A stretch of 64,000 nt of DNA. It comes from Candidatus Mycolicibacterium alkanivorans. Lineage in GTDB: Bacteria > Actinomycetota > Actinomycetes > Mycobacteriales > Mycobacteriaceae. The stretch covers positions 992,001 to 1,056,000 of the forward strand of contig NZ_JAIVFL010000001.1 in assembly GCF_022760805.1 (NCBI RefSeq). Reading direction: 5' to 3'. Positions 8,239 to 17,019 of this stretch are shown here, one piece after another (within the stretch, counting starts at the first letter, position 1; the number at the start of each line of letters is the position of its first letter). Below the pieces are notes generated by a model. The model made no database searches. It was not told the DNA's origin and saw only the letters and a list, made by a program, of their open reading frames with translations. A program made the translations under genes and the position numbers.

Positions 8239-8622
8239 GATGCCGACGGCCTTGCCGGCCCAGTCCGGCGCCCACCAGGGAAGCAGGGCCAGCAGGTAGC
8301 CGGCGAACCCGGAGGTATACAGAGCCATCGCGATGATCCAGCCGAGGAACTGGAAGTTGTTCAGCCCGCCGGCCACGATGCCGTCGCCGAAGCAGCGGAT
8401 CAAGAACTGTGCGGCTCCACCGCGGCTGGGATAGCGCGCGCCGAGTTTCGCGTAGGAGTACACGCTGAAGACCGACACCACCCCGCCGATGAGGAAGGCC
8501 ACCGGCAGCCACACCCCGGCTGTGGTCGAGGCCAGGCCGAGCAGGGTGTACAGCCCGGCGCCCATCATGCTGCCGACGCCGATCGCCGTTGCCCCCGCGA
8601 CGCTGATCGATCCACTGGCCAC
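8231..8622 (-). pseudogene. 5' part of the APC-family permease interrupted by the insertion sequence
   Basis: The first 130 or so residues have the APC N-terminal signature ATAIGVGSMMGAGLYTLLG, then three more hydrophobic segments, ending at AVGIGLI where the insertion begins. Five foreign codons follow before a stop inside the element. The start ATG at 8622 is 62 bases from the divergent alkylsulfatase gene. Removing the element and one target copy gives one uninterrupted gene with 5809-6721. Confidence 0.92.
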
Positions 8623-8684
8623 CGTGCTGTTCTACCCGACGGTCGGCCGATCCGAATAACCAACCCCCCGGAGTTTGATGAATA

Positions 8685-10571
8685 ATGCGCAGCATGGCGC
8701 ACAAACCACCGACCGGGGTCATCGAGGCCGCACACGGCGAGCACCTGAACTCGCTGCCGTTCGAGGACACCGCCGACTTCGACGACACCGACCGCGGATT
8801 CATCGCCGCCTTGCAGCCGTGCGTGGTCACCGCCGCCGACGGCCGGGTGGTGTGGGACAACGACGTCTACGACTTCCTCGGCGGTGACGCACCCGCGTCG
8901 GTCCATCCCAGCCTGTGGCGGCAGTCCATCCTGGCTGCCAAGCAGGGTCTCTTCGAGGTGGTCGAAGGCATCTACCAGGTGCGCGGGTTGGACCTGTCCA
9001 ACATCAGCTTCATCGAGGGCGACACCGGCGTCATCGTGATCGACCCGCTGATCTCCACCGAGACCGCGGCGGCCGCGCTCGAGCTCTACCGGGCCCATCG
9101 CGGAAATCGTGCCGTGAGCGCTGTCATCTACACCCACAGCCACGTCGACCACTTCGGCGGGGTGTTGGGCGTGACGACGCAGGCCGACGTCGACGCCGGC
9201 AAGGTCGCGGTGATCGCCCCCGAGGGATTTGTGAAACATGCGGTGCAGGAGAACGTCTACGCCGGCACGGCGATGGCGCGCCGCGCCTCCTACATGTACG
9301 GCACATTGCTCGACCGGGGGCCGCGCGGGCAGGTCGGGTGCGGGCTGGGTCAGCAGACCTCCACTGGTGAGGTCGCCATCATCGTGCCGACCATCGACAT
9401 CACGACCACCGGCGAGACGCACACCATCGACGGTGTCGAGATCGAGTTCCAGATGGCGCCGGGCACAGAGGCGCCTGCCGAGATGCACTTCTACTTCCCG
9501 AAGTTCCGGGCGCTGTGCATGGCCGAGAACGCCACCCACAACCTGCACAACCTTCTGACCCTGCGGGGGGCGCTGGTGCGCGACCCGCACGCCTGGTCGG
9601 GGTATCTGACCGAGGCCATCGACACCTTCGCCGATCGCGCCGACGTGGTGTTCGCATCCCACCACTGGCCCACCTGGGGTCGGGACAACATCGTCAATTT
9701 CCTGTCGCTGCAACGTGATCTGTACGCCTACCTGCACGACCAGACGCTGCGGCAGCTCAACCAGGGCTACACCGGCATCGAGATCGCCGAGACCTTCCAG
9801 ATGCCGCCGGCGCTGCACAAGGCCTGGCACGCGCACGGCTACTACGGCTCGGTCAGCCACAACGTCAAGGCCGTCTACCAGCGCTACATGGGCTGGTTCG
9901 ACGGGAACCCCGGACGGTTGTGGGCGCACCCGCCCGAAGCGATCGGTCCCCGCTACGTCGAGGCGATGGGCGGTATCGCCCGGGTTGTGGAGATCGCGCG
10001 TGCCGCGTTTGACTCCGGCGACTATCGGTGGGCGGCAACCCTTCTTGATCATGCGATCTTCACCGACGAGAACCACGCGGGTGCCCGCGAGCTGTATGCG
10101 GACACCCTCGAGCAGCTCGGCTACGGGGCCGAATGTGCGACCTGGCGCAACTTCTTCGTCTCCGGTGCCACCGAGTTGCGTGACGGCAACTTCGGCACGC
10201 CGATGGGCGGCAATTCGATGGCGGTGCTCGAACAGCTCACCCCCGAGCAGATGTTCGACACCCTGGCGATCAGCGTGAACGGGCCGCGCGCCTGGGATCT
10301 CGACATCACCGTGGACCTGACGTTCACCGATGTCGCGGCCAACTACCGCCTGACCTTGCGAAACGGTGTGCTGGTCTACCGCAAGTGCCCCGCGGATGCG
10401 TCGACGGCCAGCGCCACCGCCACCTTGGCCAACAAGATGCGGCTGTTGGCCGCCGCCGCAGGCGATTTCACCTCGCCGGGACTGGAGACCAGCGGCGACG
10501 GCCAGGCTCTGCAGGCGTTGCTCGGTGTGCTGGATCGGCCGGATCCGAACTTCAACATCATCACCCCGTGA
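8685..10571 (+). CDS. Alkyl sulfatase of the metallo-beta-lactamase superfamily (SdsA1/BDS1 type)
   Basis: The 628-residue enzyme carries the di-zinc motif THSHVDHFGG (H151, H153, D155, H156) and a further metal-site region MAENATHNLHNL. An alpha-helical dimerisation segment follows, then a C-terminal SCP2-like domain (about residues 505-628). The family hydrolyses primary alkyl sulfates to alcohol and sulfate and can scavenge sulfur. There is no signal peptide, so it is probably cytoplasmic. An alternative ATG lies at 8694. The length fits the family. In M. tuberculosis the homologue (Rv3762c, from memory) also precedes the FadE36-type gene, as here. Confidence 0.9.
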   Translation: MRSMAHKPPTGVIEAAHGEHLNSLPFEDTADFDDTDRGFIAALQPCVVTAADGRVVWDNDVYDFLGGDAPASVHPSLWRQSILAAKQGLFEVVEGIYQVRGLDLSNISFIEGDTGVIVIDPLISTETAAAALELYRAHRGNRAVSAVIYTHSHVDHFGGVLGVTTQADVDAGKVAVIAPEGFVKHAVQENVYAGTAMARRASYMYGTLLDRGPRGQVGCGLGQQTSTGEVAIIVPTIDITTTGETHTIDGVEIEFQMAPGTEAPAEMHFYFPKFRALCMAENATHNLHNLLTLRGALVRDPHAWSGYLTEAIDTFADRADVVFASHHWPTWGRDNIVNFLSLQRDLYAYLHDQTLRQLNQGYTGIEIAETFQMPPALHKAWHAHGYYGSVSHNVKAVYQRYMGWFDGNPGRLWAHPPEAIGPRYVEAMGGIARVVEIARAAFDSGDYRWAATLLDHAIFTDENHAGARELYADTLEQLGYGAECATWRNFFVSGATELRDGNFGTPMGGNSMAVLEQLTPEQMFDTLAISVNGPRAWDLDITVDLTFTDVAANYRLTLRNGVLVYRKCPADASTASATATLANKMRLLAAAAGDFTSPGLETSGDGQALQALLGVLDRPDPNFNIITP

Positions 10572-10621
10572 CCGGGTTGCTCCCCGGAGCCGCGAGCAGA
10601 CGCTGAGGTTATACATATCGG

Positions 10622-11656
10622 ATGACTTCCCTCGATGGGCTGGATCTTTCGGCACTTGACCGGCACCTGCGCGCGGCGGGAATCCCGCGGGCCGGCGAAC
10701 TGCGGGCCGAGTTCATCTCGGGCGGACGGTCCAACCTGACATTCCTGGTCTACGACGACGAGTCCAAGTGGGTGCTGCGCCGGCCGCCGTTGCACGGTCT
10801 GACGCCGTCGGCTCACGACATGGCCCGCGAGTACCGGGTGGTCGCCGCGCTGGCGGACAGCCCGGTACCGGTCGCGCGCGCGGTGACGATGCGTGACGAC
10901 GACTCGGTGCTCGGCGCCCCGTTCCAGATGGTGGAGTATGTCCCCGGGCAGGTGGTGCGCACCCGCGCCGAACTTGAGGCGCTCGGCGGCCCGGAGGTGG
11001 TCAGCGACTGTGTCGACAGCCTCATCAGGGTCCTCGTCGACCTGCACGAGGTCGACCCCGACGCCGTCGGGCTCGGTGACTTCGGCAAGGCCAGCGGGTA
11101 TCTCGAGCGTCAGGTGCGCCGCTGGGGTTCGCAGTGGCAGCACATCCGGCTGCCCGACGACCCGCGTGACGCCGACGTGCAGCGGCTGCACACCCGGCTG
11201 GCCGAGTCCGTTCCCCCGCAGAGTCGCACCTCGATCGTCCACGGCGACTACCGCATCGACAATACGATGCTCGACGCCGAGGATCCGAAAATCGTTCGCG
11301 CCGTTCTCGATTGGGAGCTGTCGACGCTGGGTGACCCGCTATCGGACGCGGCGCTGATGTGCGTCCACCGCGACCCCGCGCTCAATCTCATCTTCGGTGA
11401 GGAGATGGCGTGGTCGGCTCCGACGATGCCCTCGCCGGAGGATCTTGCGCACCGCTACTCGGTGGTGTCGGGACATCCGTTGGCGCACTGGGACTTCCAC
11501 ATGGCCCTGGGCTATTTCAAGCTCGGGATCATCGTGGCGGGCATCGATTTCCGCAGGCGCATGGCCGAAGGGGGCGAGCAGGATCAGCAGGCTGCCGACC
11601 TGTTGGGTCGGGCGGTCGCTGTGCTTGTCGCCGGCGGCCTGGCCGCCATGGGCTAA
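10622..11656 (+). CDS. APH/choline-kinase-fold phosphotransferase (FadE36/ACAD10-kinase type)
   Basis: The 344-residue protein has the aminoglycoside-phosphotransferase fold: an ATP-binding N-lobe with FISGGRSNLTF, the catalytic HGDYRIDNTML, and the metal-binding DWELSTLGDPLSD. Relatives are often annotated FadE36 or as the kinase domain of ACAD10/11, proposed to phosphorylate hydroxyacyl-CoAs. Despite that name it has no acyl-CoA dehydrogenase domain. It follows the alkylsulfatase by 50 bases on the same strand and may share its transcript, linking it to fatty-alcohol or fatty-acid use. The substrate is inferred. Confidence 0.85.
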   Translation: MTSLDGLDLSALDRHLRAAGIPRAGELRAEFISGGRSNLTFLVYDDESKWVLRRPPLHGLTPSAHDMAREYRVVAALADSPVPVARAVTMRDDDSVLGAPFQMVEYVPGQVVRTRAELEALGGPEVVSDCVDSLIRVLVDLHEVDPDAVGLGDFGKASGYLERQVRRWGSQWQHIRLPDDPRDADVQRLHTRLAESVPPQSRTSIVHGDYRIDNTMLDAEDPKIVRAVLDWELSTLGDPLSDAALMCVHRDPALNLIFGEEMAWSAPTMPSPEDLAHRYSVVSGHPLAHWDFHMALGYFKLGIIVAGIDFRRRMAEGGEQDQQAADLLGRAVAVLVAGGLAAMG

Positions 11657-11709
11657 CTCGCGGTGTTGACGAAGTCGTCAAGGTACCGCGTCGATGCAGG
11701 GAGGGCCGG

Positions 11710-12069
11710 CTAGCCCTTCAGAGCGGCCTTGAGGTTCTTCTTCGCGGCTCTGCGCAGCTGGAAGATGCGGGCCGCGCCGACGACCACGGTGAGCAGTCCA
11801 CCGCAGACCGCGGCCAGCAGGATCGCCACCCCGAGCGGCAGGGTCCAGCGCCAGCCGAAGAACGCGAACGACGCCGACTCGGTGTTCTGGGCGATGAAGA
11901 CCAGCAGGACGATCAGGATCAGGAAGCCGGCGATGAGCGACGACCACATGGCGGCCGCCTTGGTCAGCTTGACCTCGTCCACGGACTTGACCATTGGCTC
12001 GGGCGGCGGTGGGGGAACCGGCGAACCCGGCGGCGGCTCGGTAGGCGATAGCTGCGGTTCGCTGCTCAT
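11710..12069 (-). CDS. LapA-domain (DUF1049) membrane protein
   Basis: The 119-residue protein begins with a Pro-rich cytoplasmic segment, then two hydrophobic spans (about residues 40-62 and 75-98) around FIAQNTESASFAFFGWRW. The Q-N-x3-x2-F-x-FFGW pattern is the LapA/DUF1049 hallmark. It ends in a basic Ala/Lys tail. I chose the ATG at 12069 because MSSEPQLSPTEPPPG reads as a natural start and the 14 codons upstream do not. It is convergent with the kinase-like gene, as in M. tuberculosis around Rv3760 (from memory). Confidence 0.85.
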   Translation of the reverse strand: MSSEPQLSPTEPPPGSPVPPPPPEPMVKSVDEVKLTKAAAMWSSLIAGFLILIVLLVFIAQNTESASFAFFGWRWTLPLGVAILLAAVCGGLLTVVVGAARIFQLRRAAKKNLKAALKG

Positions 12070-12113
12070 GACGCCATCTTTGCCCCTTCTGACCGAGAAA
12101 GAAACAACCAAAC

Positions 12114-12362
12114 GTGCAACGAGACGGTGACATCCGGCTGCGGGTGGTGGCCGTCACCAACGTCTCGATGGTCTCGGTCGGCTCCGTCATCGGTATCGGC
12201 GGGCTCGGGACGTGGTTCACCGAGGGCTATCAGGCCGACAAGAGCAATCAGATCGTCGCCGGAATCATCGCGATCTTCGTGCTAGCCATCGTCATCGACG
12301 TGCTCATCATGCTGGCCGGCTGCGCCATCACCCCGTGGGCGCGGGCGAAGGCGGGGTCATGA
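12114..12362 (+). pseudogene. C-terminal remnant of a choline/glycine-betaine ABC permease (ProW type)
   Basis: Only about 75 residues remain. RVVAVTNVSMVSVGSVIGIG and the following WFTEGYQADKSNQIVAGII correspond to the last third of ProW/OpuCB-type permeases, including the last membrane span. The EAA loop and earlier spans are missing. The stop still overlaps the start of the intact second permease in ATGA, so the original coupling survives. A deletion reaching the LapA gene side removed the rest, plus the ATPase and binding protein normally found in this operon. Confidence 0.85.
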
Positions 12363-13147
12363 ACTTCCTGCACCAGGCACTGGCCTACATCTTCACCGCC
12401 GCCAACTGGGGCGGCAAAGCCGGTCTGGCCGCCCGCATTCTCGAGCACCTGCAGTACACCGCGGTGGCCGTCGCCGTGTCGGCGCTCATCGCGATTCCGG
12501 TCGGTCTTCTCATCGGCCGCACCGGGCGGGGCACCTTCCTGGTGGTCACCGGAGTCAACGCGTTGCGGGCGCTGCCCACCCTCGGTGTGCTGCTGCTCGG
12601 CGTGCTGCTGTGGGGGCTGGGCTTGTTGCCGCCCACCATCGCGCTGATGCTGCTGGGCATCCCGCCGCTGCTGGCGGGCACCTACGCCGGGATCGCCAAC
12701 GTCGACGCGAAGGTGGTCGACGCGGCGCGGTCGATGGGCATGACCGAGAGCCAGGTGCTCACCCGCGTCGAGGTGCCCAACGCGTTGCCGCTCATCCTGG
12801 GCGGTCTGCGAACCGCCACCCTGCAGGTGGTGGCGACCGCCACGGTGGCCGCCTACGCCAGCCTCGGGGGGCTCGGGCGCTATCTGATCGACGGCATCAA
12901 GATCCGCCAGTTCCACATCGCCCTGGTCGGCGCGCTGTTGGTGACGGTGCTGGCGCTGGTGCTCGACGGGCTGCTGGCCCTGACCGTCTGGGCGTCCGTT
13001 CCCGGCGCAGGGCGGTTGCGTCGGATGCAGCAGCCGCTGCTCGACGACGAGGTGAGCCTGGAGTCCGGACCGCCCGCGTCACAGCTGGCTCGCACTTCGA
13101 GACCTCGCTACGAGCGCGGAGACCCGTCGCTTACGGTAGACGGGTGA
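12359..13147 (+). CDS. proZ: ABC transporter permease, choline/betaine type (ProZ)
   Basis: The 262-residue inner-membrane permease has about six spans and an intact EAA loop (DAARSMGMTESQVLTRVEVP), the contact for the ATPase. Its ATG overlaps the stop of the truncated ProW-like fragment. With no ATPase, binding protein or complete partner permease in the window, it probably has no working importer here unless partners are encoded elsewhere. The last 40 residues are polar. Its order before the glycolipid-binding-type gene and tyrA matches M. tuberculosis Rv3756c (from memory). Confidence 0.85.
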   Translation: MNFLHQALAYIFTAANWGGKAGLAARILEHLQYTAVAVAVSALIAIPVGLLIGRTGRGTFLVVTGVNALRALPTLGVLLLGVLLWGLGLLPPTIALMLLGIPPLLAGTYAGIANVDAKVVDAARSMGMTESQVLTRVEVPNALPLILGGLRTATLQVVATATVAAYASLGGLGRYLIDGIKIRQFHIALVGALLVTVLALVLDGLLALTVWASVPGAGRLRRMQQPLLDDEVSLESGPPASQLARTSRPRYERGDPSLTVDG

Positions 13148-13746
13148 GTGCAGCCACCGAAGCGACAGATAGCGCCTGGCCGGCGATCCTGACCTGGCGC
13201 GCACACGACGACTCGCGGATGGAGTCCGCCCGCGTCCAGTTGTCCGGTAACCGGATCAAGGCCTACGGCCGAATCGTGGCCGCCGCCTCCGGTACGCATC
13301 CCGCGTTCAGCGCGTCCTACGACCTGGTGACCGACGACGGCGGTGCCACTACGCGGCTGTCGCTGAGCGTCACCCTGGCCGAGCGGGACCGGCAGCTGTC
13401 GATCGCACGCGACGAAGAGAACATGTGGCTGATCACCGACCACCAGGGACAGTCACGCGGGTCCTACCAGGGCGCGCTGGACGTCGACGTGGTCTTCAGC
13501 CCGTTCTTCAACGCCCTGCCGATCCGGCGCACCGGGCTGTACCGCCGGGCGGCTTCGGTGACGCTGCCGGTGGTCTATGTCAATCTGCCCGACCTGACGG
13601 TCGAGCAGGCCTCGATCAGCTACAGCAGTTCGGGGCTGGACAGCGCCGAAGGCATCAAGCTGCACTCGCCGGCGGCCGACACCACCGTCACCGTCGACGA
13701 CGACGGGTTCATCATCGACTATCCGGGCCTCGCAAAGCGGATCTGA
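13144..13746 (+). CDS. Putative glycolipid-binding domain protein (PF06475 type)
   Basis: The 200-residue soluble protein starts at a GTG (13144) that overlaps the proZ stop. It is rich in beta-strand, with [20 protein letters not shown] at the start and [14 protein letters not shown] in the middle, the pattern of the putative glycolipid-binding family. Homologues follow proZ and face tyrA in mycobacteria. There is no signal peptide. Its last 35 bases overlap the convergent tyrA 3' end. The lipid ligand is unproven. Confidence 0.8.
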   Translation: MSAATEATDSAWPAILTWRAHDDSRMESARVQLSGNRIKAYGRIVAAASGTHPAFSASYDLVTDDGGATTRLSLSVTLAERDRQLSIARDEENMWLITDHQGQSRGSYQGALDVDVVFSPFFNALPIRRTGLYRRAASVTLPVVYVNLPDLTVEQASISYSSSGLDSAEGIKLHSPAADTTVTVDDDGFIIDYPGLAKRI

Positions 13747-14668
13747 TCACTGCGCCGGCACGGCCGGCGGCGGCCAGCTCCTCGCGCCAGTTCTCCTCGC
13801 CGAGGGCGATCGTCACGATCTGCGGGCGTGAGAAGCTGTCATAGCGGGTACGCGCGGCATGCCCGGCCTCGACGAGTTCGGCCACCGAGTTCTTCCCCAC
13901 CAGCGACTGCCGGGCGTGGTGGAGCAGCTCCAGGGCCCGGTCCAAGGTGGGCACCAACTGCTCGGCGTTGGCCTCGCACATCGCACGCACCAGGTCCGGG
14001 GCGGTAGCCGCGACACGGGTGGCGTCGCGGAACGACCCGGCCGCCAGGGCGAATGCCAGCGGAACTTCGCCCGCTGTGATCGCCAGCGCCTCGGCCAGCA
14101 GGTGCGGCAGGTGCGAGATGCTGGCGGCGGCGGCGTCGTGCTCGTCGGACTTGGCCGGGACGACGACGGCACTGCAGTCCAGGGCCAAACGCATCACCTG
14201 GGCCCACACCGTCGCGTCGACGTGCTCGTCGACGGTGAGCACCCAGGGCGCCCCGTCGAACATCCGCGCGTCGCCCGCCCTCCAGCCGGAGTGCGCGGTG
14301 CCCGCCATCGGATGGCCACCGACGTAGCGGTCCAGCAGACCAGCCGCCCGGACCTCCTCGAGGACCGCGCCCTTGACGCTGATGACGTCGGTCAGCGGGC
14401 AGTCCGGGGCGGTGTCTTTGATGTGGCCGAGCAGCAAGGACACGGCGGGCATGGGCACGGCGAGCACGATCAGTGCGTCGTGTTCGGCGGCCCAGGCCAG
14501 CGCTTCGGTGAGGTCGGTCGTGGCGCTGAAGCCGTCGAAGCGGGCGGCCTCGGCTCCCTCGACGGAGCGGTTGTACCCGAACGCCTCGCGGCCTGCGGTT
14601 ACCGCTGCGCGCATCAGTGATCCGCCGATCAGCCCCAGCCCGAGCACGCACACGGGTGTCTTCGTCAC
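13712..14668 (-). CDS. tyrA: Prephenate dehydrogenase
   Basis: The 318-residue enzyme of tyrosine biosynthesis oxidatively decarboxylates prephenate to 4-hydroxyphenylpyruvate with NAD. The Rossmann nucleotide-binding motif [10 protein letters not shown] is at residues 8-17. The catalytic-domain motifs [21 protein letters not shown] and [10 protein letters not shown] follow in the expected order. The length is normal and there is no ACT domain. It overlaps the 3' end of the convergent glycolipid-binding-type gene by 35 bases and is divergent from the tadA pair. Confidence 0.95.
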   Translation of the reverse strand: MTKTPVCVLGLGLIGGSLMRAAVTAGREAFGYNRSVEGAEAARFDGFSATTDLTEALAWAAEHDALIVLAVPMPAVSLLLGHIKDTAPDCPLTDVISVKGAVLEEVRAAGLLDRYVGGHPMAGTAHSGWRAGDARMFDGAPWVLTVDEHVDATVWAQVMRLALDCSAVVVPAKSDEHDAAAASISHLPHLLAEALAITAGEVPLAFALAAGSFRDATRVAATAPDLVRAMCEANAEQLVPTLDRALELLHHARQSLVGKNSVAELVEAGHAARTRYDSFSRPQIVTIALGEENWREELAAAGRAGAVIRSALRGPDSR

Positions 14669-14749
14669 GCATTCCAGGTTGGCACACCGACGTTGCGCGC
14701 CACCCGTTACCTGGTCAACAGGCCTGATCAGCGACTACCGTATGCGGCC

Positions 14750-15268
14750 ATGGAGGCACAGCGAGCGTCAGCACCGGGGTCGGCGGACACCCCGGACGGC
14801 TTCGGCGTGGCTGTGGTCCGCGAAGAGGGCAAGTGGCGATGCACGCCGATGAGCCGCAAGGTCCTGACGAGCCTGAGTGCGGCGGAGACCGAGCTGCGCG
14901 AATTACGCAGCGCCGGAGCGGTATTCGGGTTGCTCGACATCGATGACGAGTTCTTCCTGATCGTCCGGCCGGCCCCGTCGGGGACCCGCTTGCTGCTGTC
15001 GGATGCCACCGCGGCACTGGACTACGACATCGCCGCCGAGGCGCTGGAAACGCTGGATGCCGACATCACACCGGAGGACCTGGAGGACTCGGAGCCCTTC
15101 GAGGAGGGCGATCTAGGTGTGCTGGCCGATATCGGGCTTCCCGACGCCGTACTCGGGGTGATTCTCGACGAGACCGACCTGTACGCTGACGAACAGCTCG
15201 GCCGGATCGCTCGGGAGATGGGGTTCGCTGAGGAGCTCGCGGCGGTTCTCGACCGTCTCGATCGGTGA
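14750..15268 (+). CDS. tRNA adenosine deaminase-associated protein
   Basis: The 172-residue acidic protein has the family pattern: GFGVAVVREEGKWRCTPM at the start, LLDIDDEFFLIVRPAP in the middle, and an acidic EDLEDSEPFEEGDLGVLADI linker before a C-terminal helical part with AREMGFAEELAAVLDRL. In actinobacteria it precedes tadA, and its stop overlaps the tadA start by four bases here, so the two are coupled. Its biochemical role is not established. ATG 14750 is chosen because an upstream extension is not protein-like. Confidence 0.88.
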   Translation: MEAQRASAPGSADTPDGFGVAVVREEGKWRCTPMSRKVLTSLSAAETELRELRSAGAVFGLLDIDDEFFLIVRPAPSGTRLLLSDATAALDYDIAAEALETLDADITPEDLEDSEPFEEGDLGVLADIGLPDAVLGVILDETDLYADEQLGRIAREMGFAEELAAVLDRLDR

Positions 15269-15726
15269 CCTCGGACGACGCCCTGGTCCGTGCGGCCATC
15301 GCCGCTGCCGGCTCGGCGGGTCCCGAGGACGTGCCGATCGGTGCGGTGGTGTTCGGCCCGGATGGGACCGAGCTGGCGCGCGCCGCCAACGCCCGAGAGA
15401 AGCTGGGCGACCCGACCGCGCACGCCGAGATCCTGGCCCTGCGGGCCGCCGCCCGGGTTTCCGGCGACGGGTGGCGGCTGGAGGGCGCGACGATCGCGGT
15501 GACCGTCGAGCCGTGCACGATGTGCGCAGGTGCGCTGGTGATGGCGCGGGTGGCCCGGCTGGTGTTCGGGGCATGGGAGCCCAAGTCGGGCGCGGTGGGC
15601 TCGCTGTGGGACGTCGTGCGCGACCGGCGGCTCACCCACCGGCCGGACGTGCGCGGCGGCGTGCTGGCCGAGGAGTGTGCGGCGCTGCTGGAGGTCTTTT
15701 TCACCCGTCAGCGCGATTTGGGTTAG
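15265..15726 (+). CDS. tadA: tRNA-specific adenosine deaminase
   Basis: The 153-residue zinc deaminase converts A34 to inosine in tRNA-Arg(ACG), which is itself encoded at 260-332. The cytidine-deaminase fold is clear: zinc ligand and proton-shuttle H53-A-E55, and PCTMC with ligands C83 and C86. It starts at a GTG inside the stop of the upstream associated protein. The length is normal. A tRNA-Ser gene follows by 28 bases. Confidence 0.95.
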   Translation: MTSDDALVRAAIAAAGSAGPEDVPIGAVVFGPDGTELARAANAREKLGDPTAHAEILALRAAARVSGDGWRLEGATIAVTVEPCTMCAGALVMARVARLVFGAWEPKSGAVGSLWDVVRDRRLTHRPDVRGGVLAEECAALLEVFFTRQRDLG

Positions 15727-15754
15727 TCCGGTGCCCGGCCGTAAACTTCTCGGC

Positions 15755-15842
15755 GGTGGCGTGTCCGAGCGGCCTAAGGAGCACGCCTCGAAAGCGTGTG
15801 ACGGGTAACCCCCGTCCGAGGGTTCAAATCCCTCCGCCACCG
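15755..15842 (+). tRNA. tRNA-Ser (anticodon CGA)
   Basis: GGTGGCG at 15755-15761 pairs with CGCCACC at 15835-15841, then discriminator G. The anticodon loop CUCGAAA gives CGA. A long variable arm is present. A CCA end is encoded at 15843-15845. Confidence 0.95.
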
Positions 15843-16054
15843 CCATCTTTGCAGAAGGCCCAACCCGGCCGCCGAGTGTGCAGATTCGTACGCGACACGC
15901 CGTCGTGGGCGTACGAATCCGCACACTGGCGAACCGAGCGGCCCTACGGCGCCAGCAACGCGTCGCGTTTCCCAGGAAGCTGGCCTACCCTGGCGTTGCG
16001 AAGACGCAGTGCGCCGGGCCAGACGTCTCGAGAACCGTTTGGGGGTTGTTGAGT

Positions 16055-16333
16055 ATGGCGACCGTTTCGGCTCGCGGGCGGAGGTTGGTCTTCGGCGCCG
16101 TCGGTGTGGCGATTGCAGTGACGCCCGCAGTGGCGGTCTTCGCTGGACTGGGCGCCCAAGCGCCTCACGTCATGGCCCAGTGCCAGGACACCGAAACCGA
16201 GGACAGCTTCTCGATGAACTGCGCACCGACGATCATCCCCGACACCAGCGATCAGCTGACCGAAGCCGAGGTTGCCGAGCCCGGCTTCAACGCCGTTCCC
16301 GGCGGCCGTGGCGGCGGCGGCGGTCAGCGCTGA
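16055..16333 (+). CDS. Small exported protein, function unknown
   Basis: The 92-residue protein has a signal peptide (RGRRLVFGAVGVAIAVTPAVAVF, then AGLGAQA near residue 34) followed by a short mature part. The mature part has two cysteines about ten residues apart, an acidic middle (TEDSFSMNCAP, SDQLTEAEVAEPGF) and a Gly-rich end. Two cysteines suggest one disulfide outside the membrane. The ATG at 16055 fits the signal peptide; a TTG six bases earlier is also in frame. It overlaps the end of the convergent gene by ten bases. I do not recognise a characterised family. Confidence 0.7.
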   Translation: MATVSARGRRLVFGAVGVAIAVTPAVAVFAGLGAQAPHVMAQCQDTETEDSFSMNCAPTIIPDTSDQLTEAEVAEPGFNAVPGGRGGGGGQR

Positions 16334-16866
16334 CCCAGGTCCTCGTTGAGGATCTGTTTGGCTGTCGACAGGTGATCGATGGCCCGCTCCAGATAGATCT
16401 GGTACGTCGAGGCGTCGGCGTGGTGTCCGGTGTCGGAGAACCGCAGGCACGCGTGCGCGGCGGTGTTCACGTCGTCGATCATCCGCTGCAGTTCGGCGGT
16501 CAACACGGGATCCGGGGTGGGGAGGTCGGCCTGCAAACCGACCGCGTTGGCGTCGTGCAGCCGTGTGCACCCCGCCCGCACGGCAGCGTCGTCGCCTCGG
16601 CCGGCGGCCTGGGAAACCTGATCGAGTGCCCGCGCCGATTCCTTGAAGTGGTCACCGGCCCGCGACTCCCACTCGCGCATCGCCACGGTCAGCGCCGACG
16701 ATGACGTGGTTGTGGTGCTCGACGCGATCGGCGGCGCGGCTCGAGGTGTTGCGACGGGGTGGCGGGCCATGCCGGCAAACCCCACCACCAACAGCCCGAG
16801 ACCGACGAGTGCGGCGCCCGCGATGACGGCGACCGCCGCCACCATCCCTCGACGATCGGTCGCCAT
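16324..16866 (-). CDS. Membrane-anchored or secreted helical protein, function unknown
   Basis: The 180-residue protein begins with a hydrophobic span (about residues 8-32, VAAVAVIAGAALVGLGLLVV) without a clear cleavage site. A Ser/Thr linker follows, then a mostly helical domain with two cysteines (GCTRLHDAN and AHACLRF) that could form a disulfide. It probably faces outward, tethered to the membrane. It is upstream of and divergent from the WS/DGAT gene. No named family is recognised. Confidence 0.7.
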   Translation of the reverse strand: MATDRRGMVAAVAVIAGAALVGLGLLVVGFAGMARHPVATPRAAPPIASSTTTTSSSALTVAMREWESRAGDHFKESARALDQVSQAAGRGDDAAVRAGCTRLHDANAVGLQADLPTPDPVLTAELQRMIDDVNTAAHACLRFSDTGHHADASTYQIYLERAIDHLSTAKQILNEDLGQR

Positions 16867-17019
16867 GGCCTCACAGTGCGCGCAGCGGCCCGTCGGCAGA
16901 CAGGGTCTTTCGGCCCGAAAACAGCCTTGAGGTCGTCGATCAGGCAGAAAGCTGCCAGGCCTGCGTAACGGGCCGGTGTAATGGGCAGACGGTTGGCACA
17001 GCGGACGTGGAGGACATCG

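Noticed and set aside
8565..10655. A 696-codon minus-strand frame opposite the alkylsulfatase
   Set aside because: The plus strand carries an intact metallo-hydrolase with its zinc motif; the antisense reading is His/Arg/Gly-rich without any motif.
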